Positions 1-11,234 of a stretch of DNA of 64,000 nt are shown piece after piece. Made by a program: the position numbers and the translations under genes. Origin of the DNA: Gnetum montanum (taxonomy: Eukaryota > Streptophyta > Gnetopsida > Gnetales > Gnetaceae); contig MNCI01002011.1 of the NCBI GenBank assembly GCA_015680685.1, positions 1,268 to 65,267 on the forward strand, written 5' to 3'. The notes beneath the pieces were generated by a model, which was given only the letters and a program-made list of their open reading frames with translations, had not been told where the DNA came from and did not search any database. Each line of letters opens with the position of its first letter. The stretch's first letter is position 1.

Positions 1-1157
1 AGCATCGTACTCCACCTCCTGATGGTTTCCGGTTCTAAGGACCGGTACCAGCTCTCTGCTTCTTTGGTGAGTGTCCTTGGGAACAACTTGAGCTTCTGCC
101 ACTCACTATCAATGTTCTGCAAGGCACAGGCATCGTGGAATGCCTACAAATGATTTTGCGGATCAGCATTGTATCCCCCTTCAAATTGTGGGATATTGTT
201 CATGTCTAATCGCTTGATTCGACTGTCCTTTAAATGCCTTGTGGGAATCCTAATTGTCTCTATTATGTCAAGCATACTTTGGGTTGCGAGTAGGAGTTCG
301 TCATGATCATCTCTTTCATGATGTCTATGATGTCTTCGTGGTGGTTCCCTACTCTCCCTATGTCCTTGCCCTTGTCCTAACTCCTCTCGACCTTCTTGTC
401 GAGGTATTTCATCTTCCCTTTTACTTTTACTCCCTCCGTTATGCTCACAATGGTTGCGCCCAGATGTGGAAGGAGAGTGTGAATGGTAAGATGAAGGAGA
501 AGAAGAAGGAGATCCATCACCATGGCGATGTTTCTTACCTTCTCTTAGGCTGCTTCAGCCCCGATCGTTGTAACGATCTAAGTATTCGTCCTTAGTGTGG
601 GTAGTTGTTCCTGCCGTGAACAGCTGGTGCTCACGGTGATCAGAGCCCATAGCATGTACAGTTGATTGAAGGCCCTGATGCTTAACCTCTTCACCAGAGT
701 GAGGAGGAGGAACATCATTTTCTAAGAAACCCATTGTGAGGGGTTTCTCGTCTCCTATTTCACTAATGACATGGGGGACTTTACCCTTCAATAATGAATG
801 TTGGCTCTCCTAGCTTACGTCCCGAATACATTGGGCATTTGTGGGATGATAATCCCTTATGTCATAATCATCCAAAACGTATTCCGCAATTAGTTCTTGC
901 ATGCCAATCTGTGCTAAGACATGGAAAAGCATGTTAGGGGCAGATCTATCTGGGGGTAACACAATGTTACCTTGCAGATCTCTCCATCGCAGTTGCTCAT
1001 CTTGATGGATAATAAAAGTAAAGTCAGGGACATACTCATCAGGATGAGTATATGTGACCTTGGATTGTTTAGGACCTGGTTGATCTGGGTTATGCGTATG
1101 AGGCTGACCATCTCCTCTATTGCCCTTAGGTGAGTTAATTTCGTGAGAAGAAGCCAT
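1..1157 (-). pseudogene. Element C: gag, 5' part (degenerate, runs off the window)
   Basis: Reads leftward from an ATG at 1157. The first 115 codons are open (810-1157): a Pro/Asn/Gln-rich start, then a block with THPDEYVPDFTF and LFHVLAQIGMQELIAEYV. The same block occurs in element H (about 53470-53690) and in remnant A (39786-39996). Frame breaks follow. Positions 1-300 give the Gag core found again in H and G (DMNNIP..F.G.Y..DPQNHL.AFHDACALQNI, then WQKLK and SWY-like residues), matching the plant Retrotrans_gag pattern. Gag would be the structural protein of the cytoplasmic virus-like particle. It lies just inside the PBS and LTR of C. The start is chosen by homology with H. No protease or later domain is in view because the element continues off the left edge. 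Confidence 0.75.
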
Positions 1158-1282
1158 TTCTAATGGTGTGCTGTTTTACCGTTATTTATGTTCTTGATTA
1201 ACTGATTAACTCGAAGGTTCGTTAAGGCTCACAACGATGTAAGTGATATCCCTTATGTTCAATTGGTGTAAAAAATACTTAG

Positions 1283-1300
1283 TCCCCGGCAACAGCGCCA
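1283..1300 (-). other. Element C: primer binding site, tRNA-Asp type
   Basis: On the minus strand this reads TGGCGCTGTTGCCGGGGA, one mismatch from the complement of the 3' end of plant tRNA-Asp(GTC). It lies one base from the end of the LTR, as expected for first-strand DNA priming. Confidence 0.85.
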
Positions 1301-1301
1301 A

Positions 1302-2342
1302 TGATGAGTGGCGAGGTACCCCTACACTCAACCATACGAATACGAGCATGTACGCGCGATCTGGTCGAACTCCGCAGACTAAATGCCTTAACGCCACAAG
1401 AAACACTTGGGGTTAATCGTTCGTTGTCTTCCCAGGCTTGCTTGTATGTGTCACGGTGTATGGTTAAGCAAGTCTGAGGTATATGATTTTTTTGGTATTT
1501 TTCATTTTATCTCCTAAGCTATGAGGGAAAGAGTTGAGAAACTAACTAAGTCTAACTAATGTCCTAAGTCTAAATTAACTAGCGTCAGCATCCATTCCCA
1601 CTTACCGGACACACCCTGAACTATGCAACTGTGGCTACCAAACGCTAATCGTTACTGGGATCACCACATGTAACGCAAGTGCTCGAAGTGGTCGTACTGA
1701 GGCACCTATTTAGCCTAAGTGTGATAAGCAGCCGATTCCTTGGCTAGCCGTACACACCCGTGGATGCTCATAGCCAAGTTGTACTTATCACACGTTCTAG
1801 CCTAGCAATGAGTAGCCGATTCCTTAACTAGCAGTACACATTGGACTACTATTGGGATTACCAAACGCAGATCCTGGAATACGCTACTAGGTTACCAAGT
1901 AGTCACAATGCTCGTAGTCAAGTCGTACTCACGCGTTGCGACGAGCAGCCGATTCCTTGATTAGACGTACACATCCGTAGATGCTCGTAATCAAGTCGTA
2001 CTCGTACGCACTAGGAAAGCAATAAATAACAATAAAATAAAACCATGTACTGCAAGGTTTATCCAATCAAGTTCGTCTTTATTGCCGTACACAACTTGTG
2101 TTCAGGTTACAAAGTTGCTTGAATAAAGAGTCGTTCACTCTAGGACTCCTACTGCGGGCACATGGGAAATTAATCTAACTCTGGAGTGTTCAAACTGCCA
2201 GAGCTTCGCTACTTCTAGCCAGGATTGGGAAATGAAGGGAGTGCCGCCTCTTATTTATAGATATGGCGGCGGACTACGATATCGCGTAAGCGATATCACA
2301 GGGGATGCCATATCGCGGCGCTATGCATGTCGCGTCTCATCA
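1302..2342 (-). repeat. Element C: 5' LTR (1041 bp)
   Basis: The LTR begins TGATG and ends CATCA, next to the PBS. A TATA-like CTATAAATAA (minus strand, near 2255) and GATATCGC palindromes near 2275-2325 mark the U3 end, as in the LTRs of A and H. The inner two-thirds carry the family signature of short 'tagccgattcctt' and 'ggttaccaa' blocks. The flank CCTAT (2343-2347) would be one copy of its target duplication, with the mate off the window. Confidence 0.85.
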
Positions 2343-2422
2343 CCTATCCACTGTGTATTCAATTGAGCTTTTTCCTCATCTTCTTTAACTCGAGGATGAG
2401 TTTTTACTCAGTCGTGGCGGTA
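2343..2422 (+). other. Element D: internal 3' end with polypurine tract
   Basis: Just before the D LTR the sequence reads ctcgaggatgagtttttact and then a purine-rich GTCGTGGCGGTA. The same arrangement precedes the 3' LTRs of A, F, G and H. This is the plus-strand primer region. Element C interrupts it on the left. Confidence 0.7.
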
Positions 2423-3271
2423 TGATGAAGCGCTATATAGTTGATGCATCGACTAGGCCATGTATACGGGGCCCCGTATACATGGTCGCATCGACGTGGC
2501 CCTGTTTACGCAGGGCCTGCTTTAGCCTATAAATAAGTGGCCCTTTGCCATACCTAGGCAATTGTTTGAGTAGTTGTAGTGAAGCCCTTGCATTTTGTTT
2601 CCATAGGAGTTAGACTATTTTCCCAAGTGCATGCCCACAGTGTGATGCTTGTAATTGTATGGCACCTTTATTTGAGTGTGATGTACTTGGACACGCACAT
2701 GACCGAAAATAAAGATCAAGATTATTTCATCATTGCAGCATTCACTTAGTTTTAATTGTTTAGTTATTATTGTTAATTGTTATTGTTATTTATTGTTTTC
2801 TTAGTTAATATATCTTTATCATCATTTACTATTCCTATTATTAAATGCGGAATGAGTACGACTTAATCACGAGCATTTAAGTGTGACTACTTGGTAACCC
2901 AGTAGCGTACTTAGGATCTACACTTGGTAACCCCAGTAGTAGTCGTGCACGAGGTTCAAGATGTGTACTGATGATTAAGGAACGGATGCTCATCGCACTT
3001 AGGTTAGCTTAGACTTTTACTCATTAGTTTAATCAAGATTATGTTCCATTGTCTCCAGGAGTAGCACTAGTTTAGGATCACATCATACGCCTCACTCTGG
3101 ACTAAAAAATACGTGACAAAGCAAATACTAGTCCAAGTGGGAAGACAGCGAATTGTGATCAACATGTAACTATTTAGATACCACAACTAGCTTGTCCATG
3201 GAGTTCGACCGAATCGCGCGTGAACGCTTGTATTTGTATGGTTGAGTGTAGGGGTACCTCGCCGCTCATCA
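2423..3271 (+). repeat. Element D: 3' LTR (849 bp)
   Basis: Starts TGATGAAGCG after the polypurine tract and ends GCTCATCA. Its last 100 bp (tatggttgagtgtaggggtacctcgcc...) match the ends of the other TGATG...CATCA LTRs here. The body of D is replaced or cut off by element C and the window edge. It sits in sequence equivalent to 5583 onward of element E (acatagtaggacaaactcacc), so it inserted into an E-type spacer. Confidence 0.8.
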
Positions 3272-3605
3272 ACATAGTAGGACAAACTCACCAAATCTTC
3301 CACATCAAGGTCACATGGTGACTTGTTGTTGTAATGGATTGCATCCTTGCAATGTCTCCAGGCTTTATCCTACAAACACAACTCCAAAAAGATAAGAAAA
3401 CCAAGCAAACATAGCATGTTATAACATTATAATGCATATAGGCCACATGGCATGATGAGATGACGAACACAACCAGAGCTAACAAGGACACCAAAGTTAC
3501 CAGTTTAAGGCCATGGCCTACCATGTTACTAGTTTAGGTCCTCAGTAGGCCATGATGCTAGTTTAAGGTCATAGGGGACTGTGGTGCTAGTCTAAGGCAT
3601 TAACA
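3272..3605 (-). repeat. Second copy of an E-type spacer segment
   Basis: This stretch is a diverged direct copy of about 5583-5965. It shares acatagtaggacaaactcac, cacatcaaggtcacatggtg and several 'agtttaaggcc' units. It stops abruptly where the left LTR of E begins. It may be a remnant of a second E-like element or of an unequal exchange. No gene is visible. Confidence 0.65.
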
Positions 3606-4909
3606 AGTTGTATTGCACCAGGGCCTCTAAAAAATGAAATCCAAGGTATCCTCGATAGTCTGGTAGATCACCTAAGGACTTAGAGGAGGGCAAACAAATT
3701 AATAAAAATGTAAATATGATTGCAGATCTGAGAATGTAAATGTATTGAAGATAAATAATAGATTTAGTTCGTACACAAACTAAAACTATAAACTTTATTT
3801 TACCAAAAATAAAGAATAGAGCTTTGTACAAAAATGTGCCTAGGGTAGTAAAGGGGTTCACTTCAATGGGGGCTTGGAATCTGTTGCTCCATAATCCGGA
3901 TGCTCCACAACTCCCAGTGCTTTTGAACCTTTGTTACTACTTATACCAAATTTGTAAGGGGGTGTTACTAGGGGATATAACAATGGCTATACGGTTTAAC
4001 AATTGTCCAAAAAGGGGTTTTCATGCTAAACGAATCTAAGAAGTTGTATTTTCTACAAGTGTGCAAGAGATCTTAGATGCTACCAATGCCAAAGTATCTA
4101 AATGCTAAGGCGTTGAAAATTGTAAATTATGTTGGATGCTATATTTTATAGGGTTTTTGGGCTTTGAAACTTGTTGCAAAATGGTTGCAAATGTTTGCCA
4201 CATTTAGGTTAGATGGATGCCAAATTTTGTGGATACCATATATAGTAAGTGTCATACCTCCATGGCCATTCTGTTTACCAAAAATAGTAACAAGGATGCA
4301 CCTTCCTCACTGGCTTTACTCCTTCCATGATGGCATTACAAGGTTCTTGGCCATGTTGCTTCTATGTTAGAGAGGAGATGTCAATGATAGGAAGGAGGGG
4401 GGATGAAAGATCAACACTACGGGTGAAGGTCAAATCCCTCCAAGATGAGTTACCCTCCTTCTATGCTAGGGATAGGTGAGATCCACCCACACTCACCCCC
4501 CCCACCCCCCACACTCCTCCATGCTAGTTTTGATGCTTCTATGCTAGGCGTAGTTTGCCCACACCCCTCCATGCTTGGGGTAGGTGAGATTTACCCTATG
4601 CAGGAGTTTTCCAACATAGAAAAGTGTCTACCCCACTCCCCCCCCCCAAATAAAACCCATCAAATTGCTATTTTTAACATTTGAAAAGGCATTTTGACCC
4701 TTCCAAGCCTAAATATAGATATTAGATGACTCTTTGCACTTGGGGAATGAGGGTTTGGCTACTTATGAGGCATTTTTAGTTCCAAAATTATGAAATGTGT
4801 GAGACTACCTCTTATGGGTTACAATCTTCACACTTACAATGAAGTTTAACCTCAACTTTCATGGGATGGGGTTACAAAGGTTACAACATGTAGATTTGGT
4901 GATGTTTCA
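3606..4909 (-). repeat. Element E: 3' LTR (left copy, truncated)
   Basis: Matches 41520-42650 over about 1.2 kb. Shared blocks include gatcacctaaggacttagag, ataaataatagatttagttc and gggatggggttacaaaggtt. In the minus orientation it starts TGAAACATCA at 4909. Its other end is lost at the junction near 3605, where E spacer-like sequence begins. C-rich runs at 4484-4510 and 4633-4650 lie inside it. Confidence 0.8.
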
Positions 4910-4922
4910 TTGGCTCCTCTTT
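4910..4922 (-). other. Element E: polypurine tract
   Basis: Minus strand AAAGAGGAGCCAA ends at the LTR start. Composite B has AAAAAAGAGGGGCCAA at the same place (38198-38213). Confidence 0.6.
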
Positions 4923-5789
4923 ATTGATGTCTAGAGGATTGACCTGAGAGGCATCGACAAAGAGTACAAAGCACCACTACAGGTCCACCGTTGACATTTC
5001 CTCTCTGCACTTGATCCATTTGTGTCAAACCATGCTGAAGCATGCTTGTCATGATGGGGTAAGGCTATGATGAGGGAATGGTATTGGTAATGAGGTTATA
5101 GGGAATCGATTATGAAGGCTGACAATGCATTCGAAGTGTTGACACCATGGCTGTGATGTGGCATTAACATGTTGTGTCTTGAAATGTGGTTCACTTGGTA
5201 GATGCATATGAGGAACCATCTCTTCGCTCCAAGGAATTCTGGTCGTTTAGGCTCCTCCCTTTGCATGTTTGAAGCTGTTAGTTTATTTCTTTGCCCTTCA
5301 TTGATCATTTTAGCTTCCTGGTAATTTACTTTCCCATTTTTTTGTGGGGTGAAACCTTCATTGGGTTTCATTGCTAGGGTCAGTTTGATATGGTTTTCCT
5401 ATTGAATGAGTTGTGTTACATTCAATAGACTGAATGGGAGAGCATGAAGAAGGAGATGTTACATGGCCATAATGCATAATTGCCAAAGATATGTCAACAT
5501 TGCTATTTAGGGTAAGGAAAGCTATAATGAGGCTACGTGGTGGGGTTCAAAGAGGTAGTAATGGGAAATAAGAACTCTTGACATAGTAGGACAAACTCAC
5601 CAAATCTTTCACATCAAGGTCACATGGTGACTTGCTACTATGATGAGTTGCATCCTTTTGATGACTTTAGGCTTCACCCTATAAGCTCAACTCTAAGAGA
5701 ACAAGGAAACCAAGCAAAGAAAGCACATTGTCACATTACAATGCACAAGGCCATGTAAAATGATGAAGAAAACCAAGCTTCCAGGTCAC

Positions 5790-5965
5790 TAATGTTGCTA
5801 GTTTAAGCCCTTGGTAGGCCTTGTTGCTAGTTTAAGGCCATGGCAGGTTGTGATGCCAGTTTAAAGTCTTAGTGGACCTTGTTGCCAATTTAAGGTCTTA
5901 GCAGACTATGGTGTCAATTTAAGGCCTTAGTAGGCTATATTGGACTAGTATAAGGCCTTGGCAAG
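5790..5965 (-). repeat. GGCCTTAAACT-type short repeats, first E cluster
   Basis: Six or so imperfect units read on the plus strand as gctagtttaaggccttggtaggccttgtt. On the minus strand this is the 'aatggccttaaact' motif found in B after PR and before RT. Spacing is about 30-40 bp. Further units lie at 3500-3600 and 6615-6670. Confidence 0.65.
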
Positions 5966-7479
5966 GCATGGTAATACTTCTCTATCATGTGAAAGATGTC
6001 ATACAGGCTCGTTGTAGATCATCAATGTTGTCAACATCAGTCATTCATTGCAACTTGTCAACAATGATAAACAACACTACAACCAGACATGTGAGTGTTA
6101 GATATAACCAGGGCTATATGATGGCTTTAATGTTGCATAACAAGGGTTATGGTCATGAGCAGGCTTAAGTCTTAGTGAGGACTTTGGTTTCAAGTGCTTT
6201 TTCCTCACCATCATGATTTAGATGGAAATTTAAACTAAGGGACCCTTCGTGATGTTTTTGGTTTCAAGGTCAATGATCATTAGGCTACTTCAAGGTGTTA
6301 TGGCTGTATAGTATAATGGTTTCATTTCAAGGCTCAAGGTTTGGCTTGACAACATCACGAGTTGGGTTTACTTAGGCTTTAAGATTAGTCAAGTTTGCTT
6401 CTCCATTTTCCTAGCTTCATCCTACATGATAACATAAGCACATCAAGTAGCACATGTGTAATGAATTTGTTAAATAATGTAAAAATGCATTAATAGTAAT
6501 GCTTAAAGTTGTTCTACACAAACTAAACCTATGCCAAAATAGGTTAAAGCATGGTCAATGTAGGTCACTAAGGGCAATATAAGGTCAAACGTGGTCAACT
6601 ATGGTTATACTTTACCAATTTTAGGCCTTAGCGGGCCATGTTGCCAGTTTAAGGCCTTAACACACCTTGGTGACATGGTGTTAAATGATGGTTAAAGATG
6701 GTCAAACTCCATCACCTAACACCAATCAAAGGCTAAACCAAGGTTAAATATGGTCAATAAAGGTTATAAGGGATAAGTTGAAGCAAGAAGGGTGAAACAA
6801 AAACCAAATGATGCATAATGGAATCACATGAAGCCCAAATAACGATCAAAGCCATATAAATGATGTCAAACAAGGTCAAATGAGGCCTTATTGATGTCAA
6901 ATGATGTCAAATTAAGTGAATCAAGGTCCAATTGATGCCAAATGATGGGAGAATGTAGTTAAATAAGGTTACATAGTACCAATTTTAGGCCTTGGTAGGC
7001 CATGGTGGGAATATACAGAGATAGGTAGATAAAATTATTATGTATTGAATGATAGCAAGGATGTTGAGTAGTATGTTAAGGGACTAGACACGATATAAGA
7101 TATTGTCAAATAAGGACACAATGTAACATAAATATAAAACAAAGGTTAATAGAATATTTATATATAATCTATATATAAATAAATAAGAGGATTAATGATG
7201 GAGTTGTTATGAAGTATAAACATATAAGTACATAGTAAAGACATGATAGACAATAAATAAAAATAGGTAGTAATAGGTAGGATGTAGGATGTAAGTATAA
7301 TTGAAAGCATCGTATTAAAGATATGATATATATGCATATATGGAAGTAAAATATAGGGATGAAAACTTGTATAAGCATGTATAGATAAAGCGATGGAATA
7401 AGAATATAAAATAGAGGTACAAGTGGTATTATTATTATTTGTTTTACTTATTTATTTAATTATTTTATTTTGTTGAGGG

Positions 7480-8140
7480 CAGGGAGAGAGCAGTAGCCTT
7501 GCACGAGGAAGAGTAGCGGGTTTGCAGAGGGCAACAGTGGCCCATGGAGATGGGCGACGGCATGAAGCCATGGCCATGGAGGGTTGATTTTCTGGAATCT
7601 TGATGTCGCAAAACAGGCTAACAAAATGCAAAGCATCCACAATATGACAGACATCGCATTGCAGACGGTTTTGGCTCATGCTGAAACACCATTGGCGTGG
7701 ACCAAGGCTGCAGCCAAACGTGTGGATTCAAGCAAGCATGAGCGATAGGCGCTGTCGGTGTGCATCCATAGCTTGGATTCAGAACAGGATCTAACACAGC
7801 AAACGCTCAGCGGATTGAGGGGATCATTTCTCTGAGGGCAGGTTTCAAGGATTTACGCGGCTTTAGGCGTGGGCGTGGCTTCAGGAGTTGGTGTGACCCT
7901 TGCAGGGCCATTTTCGTTACGGGCCTGCACATATGCGGGTGGTCAGAAGGGCGTCATCAGCAGTGATTCATGGCAGTGCAAAGAGTCAAGGTGGCTACGA
8001 TGGCCTGCGTTGGTGGTTCAGTGGCCCATGACTATGCTCGCGTGGCCCAGGCGGGCCTGTGCAGGACGGCCACAAGGAAGGGGGTTACGCAAGCAAGGGG
8101 AAAGGTGCCGGTGGTAGCGTCGCTGTTGCTACGCTAGTGT
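7480..8140. other. GC-rich block of unknown origin inside E spacer
   Basis: Clearly richer in G+C than the AT-rich sequence on both sides. Short open frames exist on both strands (82 codons plus, 75 codons minus), but none resembles a family I know. It directly follows the phosphatase pseudogene on E's sense strand, so it could be more captured host DNA such as a 3' exon or UTR. No function is proposed. Confidence 0.35.
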
Positions 8141-8359
8141 AGGTTTTTTTAATAAGTTAAATATCAAGCTCTCCTATGGTTTGATATTTTATTCATGTTG
8201 TGGGTTTTACATGAATCCATTTTAAGTTGTCCAAGGCGCTGCAAAACGCCTTGCACAGAATGAGCATTGCACGTGCTTTATGGGAGCTTGAATGGCATAA
8301 ATGAATGAACAGCAACTAGAATATCTGTCATGGAGGTCTATTTGTTCAGCATTTGGCTC

Positions 8360-9330
8360 TTCCATGGCGTACTAATGTTTGTTGTAAAACCATTGATCTA
8401 TCTTGATTACGGTGGCATTGGTAATAATCATGGGTTTTGTTCTTGATGTCAAACAAGGCAAATCCAAAGCTTGTTTCCCTGAAAATTGAATAATCAGGCT
8501 GTGGTTCAGGTTGGCTATAGGTCCCTCAATGTTGACACGGTTCCCAATAGTGATATAAATAGAGGCTGAAGGATTATGAACAGGTTCGTAGTTCCTTTCA
8601 CTATGTTATAAGCTATATTTGAAACTCTTTTAGATCTCTCATAGGCATGAACATGACCAACAAAAACCACGTCAAACCTAGTAGTTTATAACCCATTAGT
8701 TTATAACCCATGATTCAAACTGCACCCACATGGTTTCACCTTCCAAACTGCACCCACATGGTTTCACCTTCCACATAGTGATAAGTATTACTCTTATACC
8801 ATGGGGAATGCATGAGAACTATTAACCATAGAGTCTATGGTCCATTAACCTTTGTGAATTCCTCTTCAAGCCACACATATTGAGGAGTATACTTTCCATA
8901 AGAGGAGTAAAATGTCGACATAATAATGTAAGTAGGACCTACAAAGAGAACAACTTTCCCATTTGTTTTCAGATAATGCTGAAGGGTTTGATTTGAGTCA
9001 TAAGTTTGACCAAGATCCCTTATTATTACAAATTTATATTGAACATATGGACTTGGTGGTGGCGGCGTTGTGAAAGAAAATTCATGAGTTGAGCTTTCAC
9101 GTTCAATCTTATAATAATATTTGGTATTGAATTTTAGACCATTGATAATGGAATAATGAATGAATCCAGATGTTTAGTTGTAGAACTTGTATGTTTTGAT
9201 AGTTGCATTCATGGCTATTCCTATCACTAATTGTTGCACGTTTTTCATTGTTCATACGTCTGAGGTGATGGCAGTGATCAACTATGATGTAGACAATGAT
9301 CCTTCCTCTCCCCCTTATGGCTTGACTTTG
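8360..9330 (-). pseudogene. Purple acid phosphatase pseudogene captured in element E
   Basis: Minus-strand translation follows plant purple acid phosphatases (secreted metallo-phosphatases) in order. It shows the N-terminal beta-domain end (KTYKFYN.TSGFIH, FNTKYYYKIE, EFSFTTPPPPSPYVQYKFV), then DLGQTYDSNQTLQHYL (about 9018-8970), VLFVG, a deletion, [47 protein letters not shown] (about 8660-8632), NIAYNIV, and near the C-terminus [15 protein letters not shown]. The GNHE metal-ligand region is deleted, GDxxY has become GPTY, and there are several frameshifts. A 28-bp tandem duplication lies at 8716-8772. Exons that are separate in host genes run together, suggesting an mRNA-derived copy. It is in the same orientation as E. 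Confidence 0.85.
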
Positions 9331-10150
9331 GCTACTATGGGACTAGTTACACCCTATTGTGCTTTGCTTTGTTGTTGTTATAGTTATTTTCATTTGGCTG
9401 AAAAGGCCATAAAGACCATGTATTACATAGTGACACTATGGCCATAAACATAAGGACATTTTGGTATTCTTTGATTATTGTCACACAATGTGACTATGGC
9501 TACGCATTAGCTCTAGATTTTCATGTTTTATATGCATAAAGGGTATATGTAAGAAGGCTATAAAAATATGTTGTGATGCTTATTGTAAAGTAAAGTACAT
9601 GTAGATAAGTAAAACTCACAAACAATGCCATCACGTAGACTAGCTACAGTGCTAGTATAGGGATGAGAATAAGAGTTTGTTATGCTTGTTAGTTTTAGGC
9701 CCTTGTAGGCCATGAGGTTGCCAATTTAAGGTCTTAGTGGGTTGTAAAGATGCCATTTTTAGGCCTTAGTGGGCTGTATTACTAGTTTAAGGCCATAGCA
9801 GGCCATTGTCCATATGTTCTCTAGCAAGTATGGACTGTTCTCAAAAGAGCACATAAGGCTAAAGCCAACATGGAAACATGATATAATGTTGTAAAGGTAA
9901 ACAAACAATTGGCAAAAGAATGGATGAAACATTTACCATGAATTTTCTATCTAATATTTGAGAGATCGAGGAATCCTTTTGGCATGATCCTATGGTCACT
10001 GTTTCTCTCATTTAGCATGGTAAATTGTAGGCATTTTCTTTGGTTTTCTTGTGTTGCAGAGTTGGTGTTTTTCATATTATTATTGCTCACATTCTTGTTG
10101 GTCCTAGTCTGAGTGTCAGGAGTTTTCTCTTGAAACTCTACCTCTAAACC
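9331..10150 (-). other. Element E: spacer between protease and captured gene
   Basis: No coding signal. Units of the 'ttaggccttagtgggc' / 'agtttaaggcc' repeat lie at about 9690-9815, just downstream of the protease in E's orientation. This is the same relative position as the repeats at 21265-21480 and 27575-27840 in B. Confidence 0.55.
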
Positions 10151-10615
10151 TCAGTCAATGCTGACATAGTTAACTAAGGGTACCAACACATTGTCCCCAT
10201 ATATCATAATTTTTCCACCTTTGTATGCCAAGTGAATCTCTTGATGTATAGGAGATGAAACTATCCAAAGCTTAGCCAACCATGACCTTCCTAAGATCAA
10301 GTTGAAGTTGGGTGTCTTTTCAACTACTAGGAAGTTGGTGGATGTAGGGAATTGCTCATCGGCCACAAAATCCAAAGTGATGGAACCTCACATTGCTACT
10401 TGTAAGCCATTGAATGACTTGAGTGCTGAGGTAGTAGTCTCTTGGATGTTATCAGTTAAGCCTAGTTTGTTAACAATGGAATATGGTACCACATTGATTG
10501 TTGCCCTATCATCCACATGAACACAGTAGACCTTGTACCTACCAATGCATATAGTAATAAGAAGAGGATCTGATAACACTTCTCCATTTCAAGAGTCGAT
10601 TTTTATTTCACTATC
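10151..10615 (-). pseudogene. Element E: retropepsin-like protease
   Basis: Two neighbouring frames give a Tat-type aspartic protease that would cut the polyprotein. It reads VHVDDRATINVVPYSIVNKLGL (10579-10388 frame), SALKSFNG, then after a break FPTSTNFLVVEKTPNFNLILGRSWL and HQEIHLAYKGGKI (10375-10151). ILGR is the usual C-terminal retropepsin signature. The active-site triplet, normally D-[ST/N]-G, reads D-D-R. The protease of B1 has the same DDRA, so the change predates the split of these elements. Downstream is spacer, not RT. Confidence 0.75.
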
Positions 10616-11205
10616 ACGAAAGTTAAGCATTGGTTGATGTCCATTTTCCCTAAGTGAAGATTGCTCAATGATAGAGTGAATCAAATCTTTGTTGGCAAGA
10701 TTGTCTCTATTCACAGGGATAGTAGTTAATACCTGAGCTAGTGCATCCCTATGAGGAGGAGATTTCATGACTAGGTCATATAAGTTTGGTGATGTGTTCT
10801 TTTACTTAAGGGATTGTTTGGCCTGTTCCATGGTTGCAAGGAAGCTCTTCACTTTGGCTTGTTGTAACCTCCTCCATTATCCCTTGGATTTGTGTCTTGG
10901 GTTGTGATGTATGTGCCTTGAACCCCTTGTCCATGGATGTGGTTGATCTTGGTGTAGGTCTTAGTTGGTTACCTTCAGTGGGCTTATTTGTTGGTTTGGC
11001 GATAGGTTGCTTTTGCCACTGTTGTGAGGATGGTTTCTTGCTAACCTCTGCATTGTGGGCCACTATAGGTGGGCTTTGGTCATGGGTTGTTGTAGGCTTA
11101 CTTGTTGAAGGTACAAGGACCTGAATAATGAATGGTTCCCTAGGCTTTGGAGGATTAGCAACTAAGAGATTATGCTATGATGTTGGAGCCACTGAAGGAG
11201 GAGGG

Positions 11206-11234
11206 NNNNNNNNNNNNNNNNNNNNNNNNNNNNN
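11206..11234. other. Assembly gap (29 N)
   Basis: Run of undetermined bases inside the PFVxxVP linker of E gag. A short tandem repeat is a likely cause. Confidence 0.98.

Larger units (their letters stand above)
4923..8359 (-). other. Element E: long non-coding spacer
   Basis: AT-rich, with no recognisable protein in any frame. It contains scattered 'agtttaaggccttag.aggcca' units (5790-5965, 6615-6670, 6985-7010) and many 'aatgatgtcaaa' and 'aggtcaa' words around 6520-6960. Two stretches differ in composition: an AT-rich, repeat-like run at 7015-7450 and a GC-rich block at about 7480-8140. It occupies the position where B has spacer plus RT-INT, so the polymerase genes appear to be missing. 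Confidence 0.6.

Noticed and set aside
254-595. 113-codon plus-strand frame
   Set aside because: Antisense shadow of the gag of element C; the minus strand carries the homology to H and G.
1283-1300. tRNA-Asp gene
   Set aside because: Only the 18-nt 3'-end complement is present, next to an LTR; it is a primer binding site. The same holds at 53229 and 62940.
9187-9447. 86-codon plus-strand frame that looks membrane-spanning
   Set aside because: It is the reverse complement of the start of the purple acid phosphatase pseudogene.
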